Part shown: piece after piece, positions 27,328 to 35,965 of the stretch
How positions within the stretch are numbered: the stretch's first letter is position 1
How the letters are laid out: each line of letters opens with the position of its first letter
From: a virus
Reading direction: 5' to 3' (one strand)
Virus record (IMG/VR): IMGVR_UViG_3300029624_000178
Location: 1-64,000 of that record
Length of the DNA stretch: 64,000 bases
The notes under the pieces: model-generated
Database searches by the model: none
The model's input: only the letters and a program-made list of their open reading frames with translations
Told to the model about the DNA's origin: nothing
Program-made: the position numbers and the translations under genes

Positions 27328-27745
27328 CGTCGTCCTCCAGCAGGTCGGGCTTCGGGTGGGCGCGTTTGACGGCGAGCCACTTGCCGAGAAGCTCGTCCAT
27401 CTCCTTCGGCAGGCCGGTGCCGTTCAGGCGCAGCTGGTTGAAGGCTTTGAGGATGGTGTCGAGCTGCTCGCCGATCGGCGGGTACTCGGCCTCGCGCGCC
27501 TCCCGGTAGCGCCGGTAGGGTTGGCCGAAGGTCCGGATGAGTTGCGCCACCTCGGGCTCCGCCTTCGGATCGTGGACGTGCAAGTCGATGCGCGCATCCT
27601 GACCGTCGGGGATCGGGTGATAGAGCACCGCGTAGTGGCGGCCGTCGACGAGGCAGAGGTGCTCCCAGGTGTTGGGCTCCTCGGGCACGTCCGGCGGTTG
27701 GAAGAAGCCGCCGGCCTCTTCCGTATAGGAGATGAACAATCGCAT
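27308..27745 (-). CDS. Conserved phage protein, possible tail-fibre assembly factor
   Basis: The 145-residue protein has an N-terminal beta-rich part with a DGRHYAVLYHPIPDG turn and a C-terminal segment YPPIGEQLDTILKAFNQLRL. The YPPIGEQLD motif recurs in phage tail-assembly and tail-fibre-assembly proteins. It directly follows the RCC1-like tail gene (four-base gap), so it may act as the chaperone of that protein. The function is inferred from position. Confidence 0.55.
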   Translation of the reverse strand: MRLFISYTEEAGGFFQPPDVPEEPNTWEHLCLVDGRHYAVLYHPIPDGQDARIDLHVHDPKAEPEVAQLIRTFGQPYRRYREAREAEYPPIGEQLDTILKAFNQLRLNGTGLPKEMDELLGKWLAVKRAHPKPDLLEDDDAGSGA

Positions 27746-27748
27746 GGG

Positions 27749-29539
27749 TCAGGTCCCGAGCTTGGCGTTGATCTCGATCGGCCAATACGGGTTCCGCTGC
27801 GAGTACCCGGCGTTGTAGTAGACGTTGTAGGTGACGTACCAGGTGCCCGCGCCCCAGCAGGTGCCGTCCTCGCCGAGCCAGAGATTGGCGCCGTTGTCCG
27901 AGCCGATGGAGTGTGCATCGACGTCAATCACTTTTGCGGCCAGGCCCGGGGCGTTCCACCAGTAGGAGTTCGCCGCGAACAGGGCGCCGCCGCGCTGGCC
28001 GTTGTTGTTGCGCCCACCGCAGAGCGTGGTGCCGTCATCGAAGAGCGCGATCAGATGCGTGGTCGAGCCGCGGCCAGCCAGGTCGATCTTGAGAAGTTCC
28101 CCCGGCGTCACCCCGGTGCCCAGGCTAAGGTCGATCTCGTAGATGCCAGCATAAGTCCCGCTCGACCGGTTTTCTGAGAGCTGGCCATAGCCTGAGTAGC
28201 CACCGCCGAAGAGGCGGTTGTCCTCCGTCTTCACGTAGCTGTTGCCGCCACCCCAGACATCGACCGCCTTGCCGTAAATCTCCCCCGCCCCGAAACCCTG
28301 AATGGACTGGGCCGCGTTGGTGCCGGCGGTCGATCCCGTCATCGCCTGGCCGTAGCCGGAATAGCCGGCAAAGGCGACCGTGCCGTCGGCGAACAGGAAC
28401 AGCGCCTGGCCGTTGTCGCCGCCGCCCCAGGCGGCGATCTTGATGCAGACCTTGTCGGCGAAGAGCTGGTTGCCGCTGGTCCCGTGCTGGACCGGCCGGA
28501 AGTAAGTCTGGTTGTTCCCGTAAGTGTCGCCCATGGGATAGTTGTTGTTCCGTCCAGCCGCCCAGACCTTGCCGGCGGTGTCGATGTACCAGACCGTGCC
28601 GTACTGATCGCAGGCTGCGGTCACGTAGACCGCATCGGTGACCGGGACGATGCCGCTTTCGCCGCGCGACGGCAGGCCCTCGCGGTAGCACTGGTGCGGC
28701 GAGTAGGTCTCTGCCGAATTGGTCGTGGCGTTGTTCGTGGCCGTCTGGCCGTAGCCGTTGTAGCCCCAGCCCCAGAGACGGCCGTCATCGGTCAACGCGT
28801 AATAGGTGATGGCTGTGCTGTCCTGACCGTTCACCGTGCCCGCGATCTGCACGATCTTGCGGCTGTCCTTGTAGAGGCGCTGGTCCTCCTGGATGCCCTC
28901 GTAGGACTGCCAGCCGACCATGCGCCAGCCCGCGCGGTTCGAGGCGCCGCCGTCGCCGCACTGGCCGTGGCCGCTGTAACCGCAGGCAAACACGACGCCG
29001 CACTTGAGCAGCACCACCTTGGTGTAACCGGGAATGGCGCCGACGATATGGAAGGCGTCGCGCTCCTTCCAGTGATGACGGGTGTCGTAGCCGCCGTAGT
29101 TGGCCGGCCAGGCGTCGGGGTCCATGCGCCCCTCGGCGATCGCCCGAATCCAGTTCGACTGCACCCCGAGCCACTGGATCGGATCGGACAGGATATAGCC
29201 GTGCTGGACGTAGCCGCCGCCGTTGCCATCGCCGAGATCGGAGTACTGGTTCGAGCCAGACATCGCGACCTTGGTGTGATCGACGATCAGGAGGCCCTGG
29301 CTGTTCTCCTGCGTGATCGAGGGGCCCGTCACCACCTCGTGGCTGAACGGCTTGGGCGTGCGGGTGTTGTGGCGGAACACATGCGGGTTGAGCGTTCGCT
29401 GGCCCTTGCTGTTGGCAATGGGACCGGGGAACAGCGTCACGCGATGGTGCCCACCGCCGCGACGCCCGATGGTGATCGACCCGCCAGCGGCCTTGCGTTC
29501 GGCGCGTGGCAGGTCCGCCGTGATCGTGGAATTGCTCAT
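27749..29539 (-). CDS. RCC1-like beta-propeller tail/receptor-binding protein
   Basis: The 596-residue protein starts at ATG 29539, overlapping the previous stop (TGATG). The N-terminal 175 residues are a phage-like region. From about residue 180 onward, repeats of the RCC1 type recur: VFACGYSGHGQCG, LWGWGYNGYGQT, VWAAGRNNNYPMG, VAFAGYSGYGQA, LFGGGYSGYGQL, LCGGRNNNGQRG and CWGAGTW. Seven such units would close a seven-bladed propeller. RCC1 repeats are best known in eukaryotic proteins; here the fold probably recognises a cell-surface receptor. Position between tail genes supports a tail-fibre role. Binding target unknown. Confidence 0.8.
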   Translation of the reverse strand: MSNSTITADLPRAERKAAGGSITIGRRGGGHHRVTLFPGPIANSKGQRTLNPHVFRHNTRTPKPFSHEVVTGPSITQENSQGLLIVDHTKVAMSGSNQYSDLGDGNGGGYVQHGYILSDPIQWLGVQSNWIRAIAEGRMDPDAWPANYGGYDTRHHWKERDAFHIVGAIPGYTKVVLLKCGVVFACGYSGHGQCGDGGASNRAGWRMVGWQSYEGIQEDQRLYKDSRKIVQIAGTVNGQDSTAITYYALTDDGRLWGWGYNGYGQTATNNATTNSAETYSPHQCYREGLPSRGESGIVPVTDAVYVTAACDQYGTVWYIDTAGKVWAAGRNNNYPMGDTYGNNQTYFRPVQHGTSGNQLFADKVCIKIAAWGGGDNGQALFLFADGTVAFAGYSGYGQAMTGSTAGTNAAQSIQGFGAGEIYGKAVDVWGGGNSYVKTEDNRLFGGGYSGYGQLSENRSSGTYAGIYEIDLSLGTGVTPGELLKIDLAGRGSTTHLIALFDDGTTLCGGRNNNGQRGGALFAANSYWWNAPGLAAKVIDVDAHSIGSDNGANLWLGEDGTCWGAGTWYVTYNVYYNAGYSQRNPYWPIEINAKLGT

Positions 29540-30213
29540 CAGTAGTCGCCGCCGAAGAAGCCGATATGGACGTTGCCGGTTGTGACCGCATTGGCGTTGG
29601 CCGGGATCCGCGCCGCGAGCGGGTCTTTCAGCAGCAGCCAGCGGTCGCCCGTGAGGTCCAGCCACGGCATCTGCTCGAGGTCGAGCCCGGCGACCGAAGG
29701 GGAGCCGTCGAACCCGGCGCGGGCCGGAACCTCCATCGACCAGAGGGGACGCCAGCGGTAGGCATCGATGGTGACGCCGAGCTGCTGCGTGATGGCGTTG
29801 CCGGGCGTGTTCTCCAGATTAAGCACGTCGAAAATGCCGGATCCGGGCGTCTGCTCCCCGATCCCGGTCATGCGGTAATCGCCCCGATTGACCGTGGCGA
29901 CGTTCCAGAGCGTCAGCACTTGCAGGTTCTCAGTGATCGCCCAGGACTGATCGTCGGTCCGGGTCACGGTGAAAGGGTCCGTGGCCGGCGTGGCGCCGGG
30001 GACGATGTTCACCTCGACGCCGGAGAACACGATGTCGAAGGTGCCGAACTCCACGGGAGCCGCGGCATCGCCGTCGTTGCCGAGCACGATCGCATGCAGC
30101 CGCGTGCCATTGGCGCCGGGCGTGAAGACGGTCTGGGCCGCGTTGCCCAAATCGGCGCGCAGAACCGCGCCATCCTGGCGGTAGGCCGCCACGAAGATCG
30201 GCTGATTGGCCAT
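29539..30213 (-). CDS. Conserved phage structural protein, tail region
   Basis: The 224-residue protein is beta-rich with a Gly/Asn/Asp-laden sequence. Recognisable segments include LHAIVLGNDGDAA near the N terminus and WDLTGDRW-like Trp-rich motifs (MPWLDLTGDRWLLLKD) near the end. It has no family that I can name. It is translationally coupled to the RCC1-like protein, so the two may form one receptor-binding assembly. Confidence 0.65.
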   Translation of the reverse strand: MANQPIFVAAYRQDGAVLRADLGNAAQTVFTPGANGTRLHAIVLGNDGDAAAPVEFGTFDIVFSGVEVNIVPGATPATDPFTVTRTDDQSWAITENLQVLTLWNVATVNRGDYRMTGIGEQTPGSGIFDVLNLENTPGNAITQQLGVTIDAYRWRPLWSMEVPARAGFDGSPSVAGLDLEQMPWLDLTGDRWLLLKDPLAARIPANANAVTTGNVHIGFFGGDY

Positions 30214-30230
30214 CTTGGTCCTCGTTCAGG

Positions 30231-30689
30231 TCAGATGAAGCTGCGCGCCAGCGCCACCAGGGCGCCGGCATGGATCTGCGGGGCCAGGTCCAGCGACAGC
30301 CGTTCGTCGCCGCCAGGATCGACGACGGCAGCGCCCAGCCCGAGCCCCGCTTCGAGCTTCGCGTCCAGCCGGCCCGGTGCGCTGTCGGTAGCGCTCACGG
30401 CGACGGTCCCGACGGCGCCCAGCGCGGCATCGCGGGCATCCAGCGCCTCGTCGCGGGCGAGCTCGGCCGCCGTCCGCGCGGTCTCGGTCGCGTCGACCGC
30501 CTGGGTGATGTCGGTCATGTGCGCGTCGACGCTCGCCTCCACGTCGACGATGACCTTGGCGACGCTCTTGACCGGACCGTTCTCGGTGGTGACCGTCGTC
30601 TGCGCGTCGCCATGCACGATCTCGTGCAAGAGCAGGCTGTCGGCGTGCGCGCGGTCGGCTGCCGCGCGCAGATCGGCTTCGATGGTCAT
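30231..30689 (-). CDS. Small tail-fibre-like protein with a coiled coil
   Basis: The 152-residue protein has a long Ala/Glu/Asp-rich helix (about residues 45-95) that could form a trimeric coiled coil, followed by a short beta-rich end with DERLSLDLAPQIHAGAL. This arrangement is common in fibre shaft proteins. No catalytic motif. It is on the minus strand between the tail genes; function is inferred from context. Confidence 0.55.
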   Translation of the reverse strand: MTIEADLRAAADRAHADSLLLHEIVHGDAQTTVTTENGPVKSVAKVIVDVEASVDAHMTDITQAVDATETARTAAELARDEALDARDAALGAVGTVAVSATDSAPGRLDAKLEAGLGLGAAVVDPGGDERLSLDLAPQIHAGALVALARSFI

Positions 30690-30701
30690 GGACGTCTCCG
30701 G

Positions 30702-31181
30702 TTACCAGGCGTGCGCGCCGGGCAGAGTCGTGTGGATCAGCGTGTGCAGGGCATCGACGCCGCCGAGGAGCCCCTGCAGGTCCTCTTCCAGCAGGATCGC
30801 CATGGCGCCTTCGCTGAGCGTCGGGCGCTCTCGGATCTCCAGCTCGCTGCGAACCTCCCACAGGATGCCCGCAACGATCCGGGCCTCGAACTGGCGGGTG
30901 AAGCGCGCCTCCTGCGGCAACAGGCCCAGACCGCCCTTGAGGTCGATCTCGAACCACTCGCCGCCTTCCTTCGCGGTCCAGCGGTACCAGGCCTCGAACA
31001 GGGCGAACTGCTCACGCCGGAGAACCCAGCGCACGGTGATGCGGCTCGGCACCTGCGTGTAGCGCCGGCGTTGCCGCGCCGGCCCCGCCTCCATCTCCGT
31101 TCGCAGGATGGCCTCGCCCGGCCGGATGCCATATCCGTCGATGGTCGGCAGGGGCAGTCGTTCCGGCCAACGGTTCGTCAT
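30702..31181 (-). CDS. Conserved phage minor tail protein
   Basis: The 159-residue protein follows the tape measure gene. It contains RYTQVPSRITVRWVLRREQF and the segment WFEIDLKGGLGL, and has the size and position of a distal tail/minor tail protein (lambda gpM region). I do not recognise a named family. Confidence 0.6.
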   Translation of the reverse strand: MTNRWPERLPLPTIDGYGIRPGEAILRTEMEAGPARQRRRYTQVPSRITVRWVLRREQFALFEAWYRWTAKEGGEWFEIDLKGGLGLLPQEARFTRQFEARIVAGILWEVRSELEIRERPTLSEGAMAILLEEDLQGLLGGVDALHTLIHTTLPGAHAW

Positions 31182-31210
31182 TCACCATTCGGGCCCGAAG
31201 CCCGCCCTTG

Positions 31211-33769
31211 TCAACGGTAGCTGCCAGCCGCCGGGTTGAGGCCGTAGCGGCGCTCCAACGTCGGCGCGATGCCCTCGCCGCGCCCCACGTTCCGGGCAAT
31301 CCGGCCCTCCACCTGCTCGATCATGATGTCGAGGGTGAGGTTGCCGTTGCCGTCCCGGCGCCAATCGGCGGTGGCCTCCGTGCCCGGCGCCGCGTTGCGG
31401 ACGTTCACCGCCACATTGACCACCGGGCGCTCGCCGGAGGCCGGCGCCATCGCCCGCATCTGTTCGGGCGTGAACACGCCCTCGCCGCGGCGGGCGATGA
31501 TGGGAACCTCGCCGGCGACGATCCCGCCACCATGGAACCGCGGCGCCCGATCGAAGGCGGCAGCCGGGATCATGCGGCGCGGCAGCGCATCGGCGCCTAT
31601 GACGCCGCCGCCATGGGCGACCATGACGGGGCCCGGTGCGGGGAAGTCCCCGACCGGCCCCGTGGTCCCGCTTCCCCCGAACAAGCCGCCGAAGATGGCG
31701 CCGCCGAGATCGGCGAAGATGCTCTCGAACAGCCCACCGAGGGGCTTGATCACCGCCATGCGCCAGGCGGCGCGCAGCGCTTCCTCGGCGATGCTGTTGA
31801 ACAGATCGGCCGCCGACAGCTTGCCCGTCATGGCCCACTCGACGAAGGCGTCCTCACTCGCCTGCAACGCCCGGGTCGTCGCCTGCTCGAACTGGCGGGC
31901 GGCATCGCCCGCCGCGTCGAGATAGTCGCGGATGGCCCGCTGGACCCCGGCCGACCAATCGCGGCTGGCGCGCAGCATCCGGTCGTAGGCCTCTTCGCTC
32001 GCAGCTGTGAACGTCTCCTGGCTGATGGCGCCCGCCTCGAGCAGCGCATTGAGCTCGCGGATCTCGTCGGCATAGGCCTGCTGGGCCGTCCGCAGGCTGC
32101 GGGTCAGCGATTCGCCTTTCTCCCGGAGCTTGCGCGCCTCCTCCTCGGCCTTGTTGCGGGCCTCGATCGCCTGGCGTTGGTCGAAGAGCGCCCCCGCCAG
32201 CTCGCGCACCCGCGCGCGCTCCGCCGCCGTCGCCTCCGCCGACAGACGCCGCAATGCCTGGGAGACGAAGCGTTCCCGGTCCGTCATCGTTAGCTCGTCG
32301 CGTTCCGCGCGGAGGCCCTCGATCACCCGCTGGTTGGCCTGACGCTGGCGCGCCGCAGCTTCCTCTTCGCGACGGGCGAGCTCGGCGAGACGCGCATCCC
32401 GCAGTGCGGCGGCGTCCAGCATGATCTGCTCGACGCGGTCGAGGTTCGATCCGTCGGGCGCGATCAGGGTCTGCATCTCGGCGACGAGCCGCTCATACTC
32501 GGCGCGGATCCGCTCGGCGCCCTCGTGACGGGCTTCGAACAGCTGGCGCTGCAGATCCTGCTCGATCCGGGCGATGCGCCGCGCGCGCTCCTCCGCCGAT
32601 GCGACATCGCCCTCGATGGCATCCGGCGTCGAGCGCGTATCGGTATCGACACGGTCGGGCGTGTTGCGCTCCGCCTCGGCCTGCATCCAGGCGAGCTTCG
32701 CCGCCCACTGGCGGTACTGCGCGACCCGCTCCTGAAGACGGCGTTCGAGCGCTTGCCGGCGGCCCCAGGCGATCGGGTCGTCGAGGAAGGAGACATCGCC
32801 GATCTCGTTCAGCTCGCGGGCGATCTCCTGCAGTTCCCGGCGCCGTTCCTCGACGATGCGCCGGGTCGAGCGCAGGCTCAGCCCCTCGAAGTTGAAGTCC
32901 CCCTGCAGCACCAGCTTCAGCTGCTCGTAAGCGACGCCGGCATCGGCCGCGAGTTCCGCAAGGCCCGAGGACAGGTCGGCGATCAGCGGCGAGAGGTCGA
33001 GGACGGCGCGCGTCAGATTGGCCGAGATCACCTTGCCCAGCGTGTCCAGTTCGTCTTTGGCTTTCTCGGCGTTGCGGATCAGGTCTTCTTCGAGAACGAT
33101 GCCGAGATCGCGGGCGCGCTGGCGCATATCCGCGAGCCCGTCGGCGCCGCGGTTCAGCATGTTGACCATGGCGACGCCCTCGCTGTCGAACAGCTTGAAG
33201 GCGAGGCGCAGCCGCTCGGCCGGATCCTCGACCGCGCGCAAGGCTTCAGCGACGTCGTCGAGAAGGTCTTCCGAGCGCCGGATATGGCCGTTCTGGTCGC
33301 GCAGGGCGATGCCCATGCTGGCGAGCGCTTCCTTCGCCTCGCCCGTGCCGCGCGCCGCCTCCCCGACCCGGCGCGTGAAGCGCTGCAGCGCCATGTCGAG
33401 AGTGTTCTGTTCGACACCCGCCAGGCTCGCCGCGTAGCGCAACTCCTGCAGAGCCTCGACGCCGATGCCGAGCTTGTCGGCGGTCTTGCCGATGGCGTCG
33501 GCCGCTTCCAGCGAGCGGTTGATCAGCGCCGACAGGCCGCCGACCGTGGCAATCCCGGCGAGCGCGCCGCCCAGCAGTCGGATGCCGCTGCGCAGGGACG
33601 AGGCGCGTTCGGCGAGCGATCCAAGGCCGCGCGAGGCGACGCCCGAGGCGCGGTCGATCTTTTTGAGGGACCGGTCGCCGCTCTCGCCGACCCCGCGCAG
33701 CTCGGCCTGGACCCGGCCACCGCCGTCGACGCTCAGGCGGACCGCATATTGATGTGTCGTCTTGGCCAT
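31211..33769 (-). CDS. Phage tail tape measure protein
   Basis: The 852-residue protein starts with a short beta region, then a membrane-active hydrophobic stretch (LLGGALAGIATVGGLSALI, about residues 66-84), then very long charged helices with Arg/Glu-rich coiled coils (about 290-600), and a lambda gpH-like C terminus (FVEWAMTGKLSAADLFNSI, then a Gly-rich end). It sets tail length and forms the DNA channel into the cell. At 852 residues, and by the roughly 1.5 A per residue rule, the tail would be about 130 nm. Confidence 0.92.
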   Translation of the reverse strand: MAKTTHQYAVRLSVDGGGRVQAELRGVGESGDRSLKKIDRASGVASRGLGSLAERASSLRSGIRLLGGALAGIATVGGLSALINRSLEAADAIGKTADKLGIGVEALQELRYAASLAGVEQNTLDMALQRFTRRVGEAARGTGEAKEALASMGIALRDQNGHIRRSEDLLDDVAEALRAVEDPAERLRLAFKLFDSEGVAMVNMLNRGADGLADMRQRARDLGIVLEEDLIRNAEKAKDELDTLGKVISANLTRAVLDLSPLIADLSSGLAELAADAGVAYEQLKLVLQGDFNFEGLSLRSTRRIVEERRRELQEIARELNEIGDVSFLDDPIAWGRRQALERRLQERVAQYRQWAAKLAWMQAEAERNTPDRVDTDTRSTPDAIEGDVASAEERARRIARIEQDLQRQLFEARHEGAERIRAEYERLVAEMQTLIAPDGSNLDRVEQIMLDAAALRDARLAELARREEEAAARQRQANQRVIEGLRAERDELTMTDRERFVSQALRRLSAEATAAERARVRELAGALFDQRQAIEARNKAEEEARKLREKGESLTRSLRTAQQAYADEIRELNALLEAGAISQETFTAASEEAYDRMLRASRDWSAGVQRAIRDYLDAAGDAARQFEQATTRALQASEDAFVEWAMTGKLSAADLFNSIAEEALRAAWRMAVIKPLGGLFESIFADLGGAIFGGLFGGSGTTGPVGDFPAPGPVMVAHGGGVIGADALPRRMIPAAAFDRAPRFHGGGIVAGEVPIIARRGEGVFTPEQMRAMAPASGERPVVNVAVNVRNAAPGTEATADWRRDGNGNLTLDIMIEQVEGRIARNVGRGEGIAPTLERRYGLNPAAGSYR

Positions 33770-33772
33770 GGG

Positions 33773-34123
33773 TCAGTCCGGTCGCTGGCTCCGCAGGGCT
33801 TCGGTCATCCCGAGCTCGGCGGCTGGCAGAAGCTCCGAGAGAACGGTCGCGTCGAACCCGCGGGTACGCGCGATGTCGAGCAGGGCCGGCTGGTCGAAGC
33901 CGACGATTTGACCGGTCGGCCCGAGGCGCAGCTGGCTGCCGTGTTCGCTCACCAGCACAAAGAGAGCGTGCTCGTCTTCCGACCGGGGGGCGTGCTCCCG
34001 GTAGGGGCAGCGCGCGGCCGCGCTTATGCCTTCGCCTTCGGCGCAGGGACTTCCTTCCTGGCGGCACCCTTCGCAGTAGTCGGGCCCTCCGCCGAAGTGC
34101 CAGCGGCAGAGAGCCCGAATCCG
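33773..34123 (-). CDS. Frameshift extension of the tail assembly chaperone (gpT-like)
   Basis: In the -1 frame relative to the chaperone, an uninterrupted reading runs from the slippery site at 34123-34129 to the stop at 33773, giving 116 extra residues and a 253-residue fusion. The extension has a Cys/His cluster, with ALCRWHFGGGPDYCEGCR and further Cys, suggestive of a zinc site, then a helical end. A GTG at 33958 could start a 61-residue protein, but coding character begins well upstream of it, inside the chaperone gene. This is the gpG/gpGT arrangement of siphophages, where both forms guide the tape measure protein. Confidence 0.75.
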   Translation of the reverse strand, partial: RIRALCRWHFGGGPDYCEGCRQEGSPCAEGEGISAAARCPYREHAPRSEDEHALFVLVSEHGSQLRLGPTGQIVGFDQPALLDIARTRGFDATVLSELLPAAELGMTEALRSQRPD

Positions 34124-34533
34124 TTTTTTGCTGCGGTGAGCAGCACCTGCCGGAGGGTGAACTCCTGGAAGAACCGCTCGCCCACAGGGTAGAGATCCAT
34201 CAGGGCGGATATGTTCTCCGGGGTCGGATCCGCCGGCCCGTCGTCACCCTCGACACCGTCCCAGCCCACGATGTGCCGGCGCGCAAGCTCCTTGATCAGC
34301 AGCGCCTGATAGAGCCCGTCGCGTGCCGCCTCGTCGTCGAGGGCGGGAAGGTCCACCACGGACAAGCCGTTCTCCCGGCGCTCGCGAAGATCGCTCTCGA
34401 TCCGCTCCAGCAGGCGGCGCGCAGCCGACTGTGCCGCGGCCATCGCCGTCGTGGTGAGCGGCGTGACCGTCGCGCGGACCCCGTAGGGAAGCTCGATCTC
34501 GAACGGCTCGCGCGATGCCTTGAGAGAAATCAT
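34024..34533 (-). CDS. Tail assembly chaperone, short form (gpG-like)
   Basis: The 169-residue protein lies between tail tube and tape measure genes, the fixed place of tail assembly chaperones. It has a beta-rich start (FEIELPYGVRATVTPLT), a helical middle, and an Ala/Lys-rich low-complexity end after residue 137 that looks disposable. Codons 136-137 form the A AAA AAC slippery site. Its tail likely matters less than the -1 frame extension. Confidence 0.85.
   Translation of the reverse strand: MISLKASREPFEIELPYGVRATVTPLTTTAMAAAQSAARRLLERIESDLRERRENGLSVVDLPALDDEAARDGLYQALLIKELARRHIVGWDGVEGDDGPADPTPENISALMDLYPVGERFFQEFTLRQVLLTAAKNGFGLSAAGTSAEGPTTAKGAARKEVPAPKAKA
34123..34129 (-). promoter_or_regulatory. 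Programmed -1 frameshift slippery heptamer A AAA AAC
   Basis: On the coding strand the sequence GCA AAA AAC contains the canonical X XXY YYZ heptamer in the zero frame. After slipping, codon reading continues CGG ATT CGG and stays open for 116 codons. The position near the end of the chaperone gene is exactly as in lambda gpG/gpGT. A stimulatory structure downstream was not determined. Confidence 0.8.
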
Positions 34534-34543
34534 GCCTGCCTCC

Positions 34544-35497
34544 TTACAGGTAATCGCTGCCGTCGAGATCGTTCACCAGGGTCACCGTCAGCATCCGCCC
34601 GGCGATCTCGTTGCGCGCCCCCTGAAAATCGAAGCTGGCCTGGACGCCGCCCGGCCCCTCGACAGCGAGCTTCGGTTTGGGCAGATAGACCTCGTGCGCC
34701 TCGAACGCGGCCGACAGGCCGGCGCCGAGGCTGTAGGAGAAATTGAGGTCGACCGGCGTTCCGTTCGTTGCCAGATCGATCAGCGTCGTGTCGGCGAAAC
34801 GCAGGTCGATCCGCCCGGTCAATGCCGCGACGGTGGGATCGGCGCCGTCGATCTTGCCGTCGGAGCGGATGGTCTCGATCTTTTCCAGATTGTTCGAATA
34901 GGTGAGCGAGCCCGCCGTCAGGTTGGCGATCGCCGAGCCGGCTCGGCTGATCGCGCCCTGGAACTGGCTGACGCGCTGGAAGGCGAGCGTCGACGGTGTC
35001 CCGCCCTGGCTCGAGCCGAAGCGGCTTTCGCCCTGCGCGACGCACTGGATTGTGGCCGCCGCGGCGCCCGAACGCTGGAAGTCGAGGGCCATCGAGCCCA
35101 CGACCAGCCCTGCGTGCTGGAAATACGCCGGCACCTGGGGCATGCCGACCTCGACGGTGTAGCTCGGCAGGCTCTCCTGGCCGGAGGCGAACACGTGATC
35201 GTAGGTGCCGTCGCCGTTGTCGGCGGTGACTGGATCGCCCAGGAGGCCGGTCAGCCAGATGCCGAGATAGCGCATATCGACGGGCACGACGATATCGCCC
35301 TCGTCCATGATGGCGTCGCGCAGCGGCGCCAGCGGATCGCGGCCCTGTCCCAGGACGGGATCGTCGATCAGGCCCTGTTCGGAGCCGAGCGAGCAGCGGT
35401 TGAAGGGCATGCGATGGAACCCGCTCGCCGCCGCCTGGCCATAGGTGCTCTCGCGGGCGACGAGCAGCGTCGCGCTCGAACCATAGGCTCGCGCCAT
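34544..35497 (-). CDS. Major tail tube protein
   Basis: The 317-residue protein has a Gly/Ser/Thr-rich beta composition with GSSATLLVARESTYGQ at the N terminus and YTVEVGMPQVPAYFQHAGL in the middle, typical of phage tail tube proteins of the long-tailed group. It stacks as hexamer rings around the tape measure. The neighbours (tail terminator upstream, chaperone downstream) give the standard order. Confidence 0.85.
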   Translation of the reverse strand: MARAYGSSATLLVARESTYGQAAASGFHRMPFNRCSLGSEQGLIDDPVLGQGRDPLAPLRDAIMDEGDIVVPVDMRYLGIWLTGLLGDPVTADNGDGTYDHVFASGQESLPSYTVEVGMPQVPAYFQHAGLVVGSMALDFQRSGAAAATIQCVAQGESRFGSSQGGTPSTLAFQRVSQFQGAISRAGSAIANLTAGSLTYSNNLEKIETIRSDGKIDGADPTVAALTGRIDLRFADTTLIDLATNGTPVDLNFSYSLGAGLSAAFEAHEVYLPKPKLAVEGPGGVQASFDFQGARNEIAGRMLTVTLVNDLDGSDYL

Positions 35498-35527
35498 GAC
35501 GTGTTCTCCTGTGTGGTAGTTATGGGC

Positions 35528-35962
35528 TCAGCCGAGCGGACTGGGCGCCTCGTATTCCAGCACGAGCGTAATCGTGCCGGTCTTGATCGCCAGCCCGCCC
35601 TCGACGGCGTCCGTCATGACCTCGGGACGGCCGTAGGTCATGCCGAAGACCAGCCCGCCGAGGGTCGGATCGGCATCAAGCGCCGCGCCGATGGCCGTGG
35701 CCAGATCGTCGAAGGTCTGGTCACGGATCGCCTGGTCGCCGGACTCCGCGTAGATCTCCAGCTCCACCGCGTGGCGGTAGTAGACGGGCTCGAACCCGCC
35801 CAGGGCCTGTTCGGGCTCGCCGGGATCGCCGTCGCGCAGGATCACGAGCCCGCCGTCGGGGATGCGTTCCGGGAGTGCGCTGTTCCGTTCGACACCGATG
35901 TCCGGGATCTGGCGCAGGCGGTCGACCAGGGCGATCAGCACCTGTTCGGATCTGGACGCCAT
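35528..35962 (-). CDS. Tail terminator/minor tail protein
   Basis: The 144-residue protein has an alpha/beta pattern with the N-terminal helix EQVLIALVDRLRQIPDI, a VYYRHAVELEIYAE strand and an ending SPLG. It occupies the lambda gpU position, between the HK97 gp10-like protein and the tail tube gene. A tail terminator caps the tail end that joins the head. Assigned by size, fold pattern and position. Confidence 0.7.
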   Translation of the reverse strand: MASRSEQVLIALVDRLRQIPDIGVERNSALPERIPDGGLVILRDGDPGEPEQALGGFEPVYYRHAVELEIYAESGDQAIRDQTFDDLATAIGAALDADPTLGGLVFGMTYGRPEVMTDAVEGGLAIKTGTITLVLEYEAPSPLG

Positions 35963-35965
35963 GGC

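Noticed and set aside
33773-33958. A stand-alone 61-residue gene between chaperone and tape measure
   Set aside because: The coding-like reading begins upstream of its GTG, inside the chaperone gene at the slippery site, so it is better explained as the frameshift extension.
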